NCBI RefSeq assembly: GCF_017310545.1
Contig: NZ_CP066203.1
Location: 1,922,001-1,986,000, forward strand
Source of the DNA: Methylacidimicrobium sp. B4
Lineage (GTDB): Bacteria > Verrucomicrobiota > Verrucomicrobiia > Methylacidiphilales > Methylacidiphilaceae
Direction: 5' to 3'
Length of the DNA stretch: 64,000 nt
Part shown: in pieces, positions 31,652 through 39,510 of the stretch
How positions within the stretch are numbered: position 1 is the first letter of the stretch
How the letters are laid out: the number at the start of each line of letters is the position of its first letter
Notes under the pieces: generated by a model
Told to the model about the DNA's origin: nothing
Seen by the model: the letters and a program-made list of their open reading frames with translations, nothing else
Databases searched by the model: none
Translations under genes and position numbers: made by a program

Positions 31652-33877
31652 ATGAAGAGGAAAACAAAGAGTTATCTCTCGGCACTGCGGACGCTGCTGG
31701 CGACAGCGGCCTTTGCGGGGCTGGGATTGGTTTCGGCTCGGGCGACGGTCTTTGGACCGCTCCAGCTGCCGGGACATGGGACGGCGTCGGGCGCGGGGGT
31801 ATCCTCCGTGGGTCCCATCGTCAGCGGAACGCAGACGATCGGCTTGAATGCGGGCAACACGGTGATCAACTGGGCCGCCAGTGGAGGCACGATTAACACA
31901 AGCCAGCCGGGGGGGTTCAACATCGGCCAAAGTGCAACGTTGCACTTCTCGGGAGGTTTTGCTCCGCGGGCCGTCCTCAACGTGGACGTGAGCGGAAGTC
32001 CCTCGCAGATCTTTGGAACCTTGACTGGTGCGTTCAACTACTCGATCTTCGTGGCCAATGCGAACGGGATCACGGTGGGACCGAACGCGGTCATTTCGGC
32101 TCCGGCGGGCTTGGGCCTGATTGCGGCGAGCGTCAACACGGCGCAGTTCCTGATCAACGGCAACATCCCGGTGAGCTTTGCCAGCTCGGGTCCCTTGACT
32201 GTGCAGGGCAACCTGCAAGGGGTGGGTGGCTTCGTCCTGCTTGCGGGCTCGGGAGCGGTGAACGTCTCGCCGACCCAGAGTGTTTTCGGCACGACGTTCG
32301 CAACCAACAACGTGACAGTGATCGGCGGGGTGGGTGGGACCATTGTCCCGGCGTATAACATCGCCCCGACGTACACCCCCTCCGACGGTGCGGGGAGCCT
32401 GACGCCTTCGGCGACCACTCCGACGACCGTGACGCTCAACCTGGGTACCTCGGCGTTCGCGTATAACATGACGGGCCTGACGGTTCTGGCTAACGGGAAC
32501 ATCGTCAACAACGGTGTGCTTGGTGGAGTGTCCAACGCGCTCGGAACGGGTAACGGCAACGGTGGCGTATCCACGCTTCAGTGGACGGGAACGCTCACCA
32601 ACAACGGGACGATCAATGCGGAGTTGGATAGCTACTTCGTCGGGGGCCAGGTCAACTTCCAGGGCAATACCTCGAGCTATCTTGCCTATGGCGGCTTGGT
32701 GAACAACGGGACGATCGCCACCAATAGCGGTAGCACGCTCTATGTCGATCTGCCGGGGACGATCATCAACAACGCGGGTGCGACGATCTCCAACGTGGGC
32801 GGATCGGTTAGCCTCTACGCGGGCGACGTGGACCTTCCGCTCTTCACTGGAGTGGGTGGTGCGGTGATCAACCATGGCTCGATCGTTGCATATCAGACCG
32901 TGGATCTCGAGGCTTCCAACTCGAACGGGACGGGGCCGAATCCGGGAGGTGGGGTCTTTAGCAATGGGTCGATCCAGTTCCTGAGCCCGAGCGCCCACAA
33001 CAATTCCGAACTGTTTGTGGAAAGCTACACCGGCAACGCCTTCCTGGGCGGGACGGTGACGACTCCGAACGATCCGGCCGGCTTGTATCAGGCGGTTTTC
33101 CAATCCGGGCCGAATCCGGCTAACCTGTTCACGCTCGGAACCAACGTCACAGCGTACTATTCCTACTTCTATGGCGGGAGCCTGACGGGTCCGGGAACGC
33201 TCACGACGGCCAACCTCTACCTGGATGACTTCACGGGCAACGTGAACAACGTGACCTCGCCGACCAACTACTTGGCGAACGGGTTCCACGTGGCCAACGG
33301 GTCGTTTGGGAACACGAACATCACCATTGACTTGGCAACGACGAGCGAGGGAGCGGTCGGGCGTCAGGTGGTCAACCTGAACGTGGCGGGCAACGCGACG
33401 CTCACGTCCCACGACACCTCGACGTTCACGAACTCCTTGCTCGGGGTGACGCTCCTCCCGACCGAGGCGAACGCGGGCAGCAACCTGCTCGTTCAGGCGA
33501 GTGGCAACCTGACGGTGAACCCGAGCACGACCGGGCCACTGGATGCCTCTCTCTCGAACGCCGCGTTGGGCGTCAACGGGTTCGTCTTCCCGGGCGGGAT
33601 CGTGCTGATCGCGGGGAACACGCTGACCTTGAACACGGTGGTCGACAACGGTTATGCGTCGACGGTGGGTGCAGGCCAGGGGATCTTCTTCCAGGCTCCG
33701 ACCATCGTGACCACGGCTCCGGTGATCACCAGCGGCAATGCGTGGGTCAACTTCAGCACGGCTCCTACGACCGTTCCGGCGATCTACGCGGCGACTCCCG
33801 CCGTGAACTTCTCGCCGATCGCCTACACGATCGTGGCGAATCCTTCTGCCTATCACATCCGCCCGTACATGCCCTAA
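31652..33877 (+). CDS. TpsA-type exoprotein, filamentous haemagglutinin-like (copy 2)
   Basis: A 741-residue paralogue of the protein at 27008-29227. It starts at ATG 31652 behind aaggggaa, with signal peptide 'LRTLLATAAFAGLGLVSARA'. The TPS domain shows 'NTVINWAASGGTINTSQPGG', 'SPSQIFGTLTGAFNYSIFVA' and 'NANGITVGPNAVISAPAG'. The C-terminal half is very close to copy 1 ('TPNDPAGL', 'LANGFHVANGS', 'TEANAGSNLLVQASGNLTVN', 'YHIRPYMP'), while the N-terminal half has diverged more. Sequon-type N-x-S/T sites are abundant. The pattern suggests gene duplication with the C-terminal part kept similar by selection or gene conversion. Probable secretion partner: TpsB at 55661. Confidence 0.87.
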   Translation: MKRKTKSYLSALRTLLATAAFAGLGLVSARATVFGPLQLPGHGTASGAGVSSVGPIVSGTQTIGLNAGNTVINWAASGGTINTSQPGGFNIGQSATLHFSGGFAPRAVLNVDVSGSPSQIFGTLTGAFNYSIFVANANGITVGPNAVISAPAGLGLIAASVNTAQFLINGNIPVSFASSGPLTVQGNLQGVGGFVLLAGSGAVNVSPTQSVFGTTFATNNVTVIGGVGGTIVPAYNIAPTYTPSDGAGSLTPSATTPTTVTLNLGTSAFAYNMTGLTVLANGNIVNNGVLGGVSNALGTGNGNGGVSTLQWTGTLTNNGTINAELDSYFVGGQVNFQGNTSSYLAYGGLVNNGTIATNSGSTLYVDLPGTIINNAGATISNVGGSVSLYAGDVDLPLFTGVGGAVINHGSIVAYQTVDLEASNSNGTGPNPGGGVFSNGSIQFLSPSAHNNSELFVESYTGNAFLGGTVTTPNDPAGLYQAVFQSGPNPANLFTLGTNVTAYYSYFYGGSLTGPGTLTTANLYLDDFTGNVNNVTSPTNYLANGFHVANGSFGNTNITIDLATTSEGAVGRQVVNLNVAGNATLTSHDTSTFTNSLLGVTLLPTEANAGSNLLVQASGNLTVNPSTTGPLDASLSNAALGVNGFVFPGGIVLIAGNTLTLNTVVDNGYASTVGAGQGIFFQAPTIVTTAPVITSGNAWVNFSTAPTTVPAIYAATPAVNFSPIAYTIVANPSAYHIRPYMP

Positions 33878-33909
33878 GGGTGTAGCGAAACGGATCTGCG
33901 GATTCGGGG

Positions 33910-33932
33910 AAGGGGGGCTTTGGGCCCCCCTT
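33910..33932 (+). terminator. terminator-like hairpin after tpsA copy 2
   Basis: Identical to the hairpin at 29260-29282 (AAGGGGGGC-tttgg-GCCCCCCTT), 33 bases after the stop and followed by TTCCTGCTTTCT. It separates tpsA copy 2 from the downstream glycosyltransferase genes. Confidence 0.75.
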
Positions 33933-34133
33933 CCTGCTTTCTGGGGGCGGGTTGGGCGGAGCCCGCTCTGCCTTTCGGAAGCGGCTAAGGCGCCAATCGA
34001 GATTGACCCGTCCAAGGGCCTTTCCCTCGGGTCCGGTCGGGGGCTCCCTTGCGGGAGGTAGGCGGGCGACGGAAAATCATCGACAAATCGCCTCGGAAGC
34101 CCTAGAGGAGACCCCAGCCTTTTCGCACACGGC

Positions 34134-36125
34134 ATGCCTTGGGTTTCCTACGCCGATCACTTTGAAGATCTCCTCCTCCACCGGTCGCTCGAAGAGGTCT
34201 CAGGGGGATTCTACGTCGATCTCGGGCCGGCCGATCCGGTGAAGAACTCGGTCACGAAGCCCTTTTCCGAGCGGGGATGGCGAGGCGTGAACGTCGTCGC
34301 CGATCGGAGCCTCTTCGAGAGCTTTTGCGCGGCGCGACCCGGCGATCTCACTCTGCTGGCGAGGTTCGCCTCCGAGCCGGGGGGTGGGCGTTCCGAGGAG
34401 GGCCTGATCCTCGAGGGAAAGGGGGGTGCCTTCTCCGGTCTGGACGCCGTCCTGGCCGAAGCTCCGCCCGAAGCCATCCACTTCCTGATCGCAGCGAGCA
34501 GGGGATGGGGGGACCGGCTCCTTCGTCGCTTCCCCTTCGCGCTGGCCAAACCGTGGATCGTGCTCCGGAGGGGGAGCGGCTCGGCCGAGGAGCCGAAGGC
34601 TGCCGTCGACGGGTTTCTCCTTTCCCAAGGGTATGCGCTTGCGCGTTCGGACGACGGCGGCCGCTTCTACTTGGCGCGAGAGCGGTCGGAGAAGAGAGTG
34701 CGGCTGGCGGCCGACCCCGGCGCCGGCGACGATTTCCTCCCCTTCCGCTACGCGGAGGAGATCGAGGGCCTCCGTCGGGAGCGGGCGGAGCTGCTTGGCC
34801 TGACGAGGCTCCTTTCGGGAGAGAACGAGCGATTCCATCGGGCGCGAGCCGCAAACCCCCTGCGCCGGCTGGAGCGGGCGCTGCGGGGGGTCTTCCGCAG
34901 GAAGGCGGGCGGCGAAGTGGGAGCGCCGCCGATCCTTGAGGCGTCTTCCGCGGACGGAGGCGCGCCGGTTTCCCCTCCGGAAGGCGGAACGGCGGCTCCT
35001 GCGGTGGGAGCCCTGGAGGTGCATCGCCTCTCGGGGGTGGGGAGGTACGGCGACCCGATGCCTGAGAAGCCGCGGATCCTGGTCCTGCAGCTCGACCACA
35101 TCGGGGATTTCGTGACGAGGCTGCCGGCCTTCCGCCTCTTGCGCTCCCTATGGCCCGAGGCCCAAATCGACCTGATTTGTGGCCCCTGGAATCTCCCCCT
35201 GGCCAAGCAGAGCGGCTACTTTCAGCGGATCCTTCCCTTCGCGTTTTTTCCTGAGCAATCGGCCCAGTGCCGGCCGGATCCCTCCAGGGTGCGGCAGATC
35301 GGATCGGAGTTCGGGGCGGTCGCCGGAAGCCTGGGCGACTATGATCTCGCGATCGACCTGCGGATGGGAACCGAGACGAGAGGGCTCCTGGGCCTTGTCC
35401 CAGCCAAGCTTCGGGCCGGTTTTGCGGCTCCCGAGGCGGATGTCTTCCTGGACATTTCCCTGCCGGACCCCCGGGTCTTTGCGCCGGGGGAGAAGAACCG
35501 GCAGGGGCTCAATTGGGAGATTTCGGCTCTCTTGCTCGTCCGCGCGGTGGAAGCGGCCCTGATCCCGGCGGCGGCTGCCGCGAAGGCGGAGCGGCCGGGA
35601 GGACCACCGGCCCAGCGGCTGGTCGCGGTCGCGCCGGGGTCGGGAAGCACGGCCCGGAAGTGGAGCGTCCTGCACTACGCCGAGGTCTGCCGGAAGCTGA
35701 CCCAGGAGCACCGATGCTCCATCCTGCTTCTGGGCGGCGCCGGCGACCGGGAGGATGCGGATCGGATCGCGCAGGGCATCCCCTCGGAGCGCTGCCGCAA
35801 CCTGGTGGGCAAGGTCGCCCTCGCGGATCTGGCCGGATGCCTCTCCGAGGCGCGGGTGCTGGTCGGCAACAACTCGGGTGTGAGCCATATCGCGGCTTCG
35901 CTGGCTGGCATCCCGGTGGTGATCCCTTATGCGGGCACGGTCGACTTCCGGGTCTTCCATCCGGTGGGGAAAAAGGTGAGCGTGCTGCGGGTCCCCACCT
36001 CCTGCTCCCTCTGTGCTCTCTTGCGGGCGGAGGAGTGCCCTCATGCCCTGGCCTGCCTGGAGAGCATCCCCCCCGAAGCGGTGATCCGGGAAGTGCTCTT
36101 TTGGTTGGGAGAGGCGGAGGCGTAA
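34134..36125 (+). CDS. degenerate FkbM methyltransferase domain fused to a GT9 glycosyltransferase
   Basis: A 663-residue protein. Residues 1 to about 185 align with the FkbM domain of the paralogue at 52381-54441 (MPWVSYADHFEDLLL against MAWISYAENFEDVVL). But motif I is 'FYVDLGPADP' instead of FYVDVGAGDP, and the later LKIDCEGAE is replaced by 'FLIAASRGWGD', so SAM binding is probably lost. Residues ~314-655 are a GT9 (heptosyltransferase-like) domain: 'ILVLQLDHIGDFVTRLPAF', 'LVAVAPGSGSTARKWSVLHY' and 'VLVGNNSGVSHIAASLAGIP'. The transferred sugar is unknown. No strong ribosome-binding site precedes the ATG. It is the first gene of a two-gene plus-strand unit. Confidence 0.82.
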   Translation: MPWVSYADHFEDLLLHRSLEEVSGGFYVDLGPADPVKNSVTKPFSERGWRGVNVVADRSLFESFCAARPGDLTLLARFASEPGGGRSEEGLILEGKGGAFSGLDAVLAEAPPEAIHFLIAASRGWGDRLLRRFPFALAKPWIVLRRGSGSAEEPKAAVDGFLLSQGYALARSDDGGRFYLARERSEKRVRLAADPGAGDDFLPFRYAEEIEGLRRERAELLGLTRLLSGENERFHRARAANPLRRLERALRGVFRRKAGGEVGAPPILEASSADGGAPVSPPEGGTAAPAVGALEVHRLSGVGRYGDPMPEKPRILVLQLDHIGDFVTRLPAFRLLRSLWPEAQIDLICGPWNLPLAKQSGYFQRILPFAFFPEQSAQCRPDPSRVRQIGSEFGAVAGSLGDYDLAIDLRMGTETRGLLGLVPAKLRAGFAAPEADVFLDISLPDPRVFAPGEKNRQGLNWEISALLLVRAVEAALIPAAAAAKAERPGGPPAQRLVAVAPGSGSTARKWSVLHYAEVCRKLTQEHRCSILLLGGAGDREDADRIAQGIPSERCRNLVGKVALADLAGCLSEARVLVGNNSGVSHIAASLAGIPVVIPYAGTVDFRVFHPVGKKVSVLRVPTSCSLCALLRAEECPHALACLESIPPEAVIREVLFWLGEAEA

Positions 36126-36223
36126 CCCGGATGCGGCACCGCATGGAGGGAGGCGACGGCCCGGGGCCGCAGGGGGCCGGAAACGCTGGTTGGGCCGAGG
36201 TCCAGGATGCAGAGGAAAGAAGG

Positions 36224-39200
36224 ATGTCGAATCCGCCAGGGAACGCGGGCGCCGCTCGCTCCGGGCCCCGGGAATGGGCTTCGGGCGCCGACCTCCTCGG
36301 GATCCTCCCCTGGTTTCCTCTTCCCGAAGAGCTGCCGATCTTCCTGGACGAACCGTTCGAGCGCGGGCTGCACATTCCCTTTGCCTGCTGGCTGATGGCC
36401 GCGTTGCGTCCCGTCCGGCTCGTCTACGTGGGGAAAGTGAGCAGCCTCTACCTGGCATTCTGCGAGGCGGCCAAGGCCGCAGGCATGGCGACACGCGCCT
36501 GGGCCGTAGATGCGGGAGGCGGCTCGGCGGCCTCCGGGAGCGTGCTGGAGCCCGAGGCCGATGAGGAGCTGCGGCGCTTCCACGACCAGAGCTATCGCGG
36601 CTTTTCGGAAGTCCTTTCCCCGGACGAGGCCCGGGCTCCTGTGGAATTCCCTGAGGGGAGCATCGACTTGCTCTGTCTCGGCGGCTCTGGGGCATACGAA
36701 ACCGTCCGGGAGGAGTTCCGGTGGTGGCTGCCGAAGCTGAGCCCGCGGGCGGTCGTCCTGCTCCCCGGCGCAACCGATTACCGGAGCCAGTGCGGCGCGT
36801 GGCGCTTTTGGAAGGAGGTGCGCTCGGCGTATCCGTCGGCTCTCTTCCCCCACGGCCGCGGGCTGGGGGTGCTCCTGAGCGGCCCGGAGCCGCACGACAC
36901 CTTGCGCGCGCTCGCCCACCTCCGGGAAGCGCAAGCCGCACGGGTGCGCTGGTTCTTTGCCCGGCAAGGGGAGCGGTGCATGCGCGGGATCCTCGAAGGA
37001 AGGATGTGGCGCACGCTCTCCTTGGATGCGGAGGCTCTGGTCCGGAAGATTGGGGATGACCCCCTGTGGCGCCTGCTTGGCCGGAGCCGGTTGCTCTCGC
37101 GAGGCGCGACCGAAGCGCTGGGGCAGGCTTCTCTGCTTGCCGGTGAGCTGCTGAACGACAGGCTTGCGCTGGCGGAAGGAGAGCCGAAGGCGCGGGCCTT
37201 GGAAGCCTCGGTCGAGCGCTTCCTCTCCTCAAGATCCTTCCTCGGCTTTTTGCGCTTGCGACGGTGGATCCCGCTTCCCCGTGCGGACAGGCGCCGGGAG
37301 AGCGTTGCGGATGCCCGGCGGGCGTGGCAGAGGAGTGTTCTGGTGGCGCAGCGCTACCGGGAGTTCCTGCGCGCCCGCAGCCCCGAGGAGGCCCCTCGGT
37401 GGCGGGACAGCCTGGGATACCCCTTGGAGCCCGGCGTGAGCAAGGAGCGGGTGCGCGAGCGCTATCAGGAGGAGCTCGAGCGGTTCCTCGCGGGCGGCGA
37501 CCGTCTTCTTGTGCCGTCGCCGCCCGAGCCCGAGCTCTCCGTCGTGCTTGTGCTCTACAATCAGGCCGAGCTGACCTATGCCTGCCTCCGCTCCCTTGCG
37601 ATCCACCTCTGCCCCTCGGCCGAAGTGGTCGTCGTCGACAACGCCTCCTCCGATCGGACGGGGGAGCTCCTGGAGCGGATCGAGGGGGCCCGGATCTTCC
37701 GCAACCGCGAGAACCTCCATTTTCTGCGTGCGGCCAACCAGGGTGCGGCGGCCGCGCGGGGGCGGCTTCTGCTCTTTCTGAACAGCGATGCCCAGATCCT
37801 CTCCGGCACGGTCGAAGCCGCTCGGCAGACGATCGAAGGCGACAGGGGTGCGGGAGCCGTCGTCGGACGGCTGGTCAACCTCGACGGGACCCTGCAGGAA
37901 GCGGGGGCGTTCTTCCTTCGGGATGGAATTCCCTGCCTCTACGGAGCCGGAGAGAACCCGCAGCAAGGGGCATATCTCTATCGGCGGGAAACCGACTACG
38001 GCTCCGGCGCCTTCCTCCTGACGCACACCCCGCTCTTTGGGGAGATGGGGGGCTTCGACGAATGCTTCTCCCCGGCCTACTGCGAGGACTCCGACTACTG
38101 CCTGCGCCTTTGGGAGAAGGGCTGGCGGGTCCTCTACGAGCCGGAGGCGGTCGTGCTCCACTGGCTGCACGGGAGCTCCGCGTCAGGCCAGGCCCGGGAA
38201 TGGGCGGAGCGGAACCGGACGACCTTCGCCAAGCGTCACGAGCTCTTTCTTCGCGATCGGCAGCCCCATCGGCCAGGCTTCCGTCCTTCCCTGGCCTTTC
38301 CCCGCCCGAAGATCCGCCTGCTCTACATCGACGACCGGGTGCCCCGGCCGGAGCTGGGGTCGGGATTCCCCCGGTCGAATGCGGTCCTGCGGGCACTGGC
38401 GGCCTGGGGAGCGCAGGTCACCCTCTTTCCCATGTCCGGGTGCTCGGAGGAGTGGGAGGAGATCTACTGGAGCGTGCCGCGGGAGGTGGAGGTGCTCCGT
38501 GACAGGGATGCCTCCAGCCTGCAAGCCTACCTGGAAGCTCGGGGTGGCGATTCCGACTGCGTCTGGGTCTCTCGGCCTCACAACATGGCCTCTTTCCTGG
38601 AGGCCGCCCAAGGCAGGGGCTTCCGTGGGCGGGCACGCCTCGTCTACGATGCCGAAGCCCTCTTTGCGTTCCGGGAGATCCGGGAAGCGGAAATCCTGGG
38701 CGGGAAGCCGCTGCCCAAGGAGGAACGATCCGCACAGATCAGCAAGGAGATCGCCTTGGCACGGAGCGCTGACCGGGTCGTGGCGGTATCGGAGGTCGAA
38801 GCCCGCGAGTTCCAGAGGCAGGGAATTGCGGATGTACGGGTGATCGGCCATGTCCTGGAGCTTGCCCCCACCGCTTCCCCCTACGAGCAGCGCCAGGATC
38901 TGCTCATCGTTGGGGCGGTGCATGCCTTATCCAGCCCCAACGGAGACGCCTTGGTCTGGTTTGCTCGCACGGTGCTGCCCCGGATCCGGGCGGGGTTTCC
39001 CGATGCCCCACCCCGGCTCGTGGTCGTCGGCTACGGCACCGATGCTCCGGAGCTTCGGCGCCTTCTGGGCCCGGAGGTCGTAACGGCGGGGACGGTCGCC
39101 GACCTGGCTCCGTATTACGAGCGGGCCCGGCTCTTCCTCGCTCCAACGAGGTTCGCCGCGGGCATTCCGCACAAGGCGCACGAGGCGGCGGCGCGCGGGG

Positions 39201-39454
39201 TCCCGATCGTGGCCAGCGACCTGATCGCCGGGCAGCTCGGTTGGATCACGGGGGAGGAGCTCGTGAGCGCCCCGGTGGACGATCCGGCTGCCTTCGCGGA
39301 GGCTTGCCTGAGGCTCTACCGCGATCGCTCGCTCTGGGAGCGGGTCCGGGCCGGCGCTCTGGCCGCCGTGGCTCGGGATTGCGATGCCCAGCGGTTTTCC
39401 CAAGGAATCCACGCGCTTCTGGAGGAGCTGGTGGGAGAGGGGAAGCGGCGGTAG
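36224..39454 (+). CDS. methyltransferase-like / GT2 / GT4 fusion glycosyltransferase
   Basis: A 1076-residue protein from ATG 36224, behind aggaaagaagg (an ATG at 36131 is an alternative start). Residues ~25-230 align with the class I methyltransferase domain of the larger protein at 48022-52332, but the SAM loop VEVGTTSGDSYLAFC is here 'VYVGKVSSLYLAFC', so it is probably inactive. Residues ~436-645 are a GT2 domain: 'LSVVLVLYNQAELTYACLRS', 'VVVVDNASSDRTGELLERIE', 'LLLFLNSDAQIL' and 'DYCLRLWEKGWRVLYEPEAV'. Residues ~697-1076 are GT4-like: 'IRLLYIDDRVPRPELGSGFP', 'VGAVHALSSPNGDALVWFAR' and 'PTRFAAGIPHKAHEAAARGV'. It likely adds two sugars in sequence to a surface glycan or protein. Confidence 0.87.
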   Translation: MSNPPGNAGAARSGPREWASGADLLGILPWFPLPEELPIFLDEPFERGLHIPFACWLMAALRPVRLVYVGKVSSLYLAFCEAAKAAGMATRAWAVDAGGGSAASGSVLEPEADEELRRFHDQSYRGFSEVLSPDEARAPVEFPEGSIDLLCLGGSGAYETVREEFRWWLPKLSPRAVVLLPGATDYRSQCGAWRFWKEVRSAYPSALFPHGRGLGVLLSGPEPHDTLRALAHLREAQAARVRWFFARQGERCMRGILEGRMWRTLSLDAEALVRKIGDDPLWRLLGRSRLLSRGATEALGQASLLAGELLNDRLALAEGEPKARALEASVERFLSSRSFLGFLRLRRWIPLPRADRRRESVADARRAWQRSVLVAQRYREFLRARSPEEAPRWRDSLGYPLEPGVSKERVRERYQEELERFLAGGDRLLVPSPPEPELSVVLVLYNQAELTYACLRSLAIHLCPSAEVVVVDNASSDRTGELLERIEGARIFRNRENLHFLRAANQGAAAARGRLLLFLNSDAQILSGTVEAARQTIEGDRGAGAVVGRLVNLDGTLQEAGAFFLRDGIPCLYGAGENPQQGAYLYRRETDYGSGAFLLTHTPLFGEMGGFDECFSPAYCEDSDYCLRLWEKGWRVLYEPEAVVLHWLHGSSASGQAREWAERNRTTFAKRHELFLRDRQPHRPGFRPSLAFPRPKIRLLYIDDRVPRPELGSGFPRSNAVLRALAAWGAQVTLFPMSGCSEEWEEIYWSVPREVEVLRDRDASSLQAYLEARGGDSDCVWVSRPHNMASFLEAAQGRGFRGRARLVYDAEALFAFREIREAEILGGKPLPKEERSAQISKEIALARSADRVVAVSEVEAREFQRQGIADVRVIGHVLELAPTASPYEQRQDLLIVGAVHALSSPNGDALVWFARTVLPRIRAGFPDAPPRLVVVGYGTDAPELRRLLGPEVVTAGTVADLAPYYERARLFLAPTRFAAGIPHKAHEAAARGVPIVASDLIAGQLGWITGEELVSAPVDDPAAFAEACLRLYRDRSLWERVRAGALAAVARDCDAQRFSQGIHALLEELVGEGKRR

Positions 39455-39455
39455 T

Positions 39456-39475
39456 CCGGCTCCGGAAGGAGCCGG
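39456..39475. terminator. perfect hairpin between convergent glycosyltransferase genes
   Basis: CCGGCTCC-ggaa-GGAGCCGG is a perfect 8-bp stem with a GGAA tetraloop, starting one base after the stop of the plus-strand gene. The minus-strand gene ends at 39511. It lacks a T-tract, so a role as bidirectional terminator or mRNA 3' stabiliser is inferred. Confidence 0.55.
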
Positions 39476-39510
39476 GAGAGCCCGAGCCCCGGGTGCAGCG
39501 CAACTCCTGC

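Noticed and set aside
31523-34135. 870-codon minus-strand frame
   Set aside because: Antisense to tpsA copy 2. The product is rich in Arg, His and Val with no fold-like pattern, a mirror of the Gly/Asn/Thr repeats.
36131-36223. Earlier start (ATG 36131) for the MT-GT2-GT4 fusion
   Set aside because: The ATG at 36224 follows aggaaagaagg directly and the extra residues do not match the paralogue. It is kept only as an alternative.
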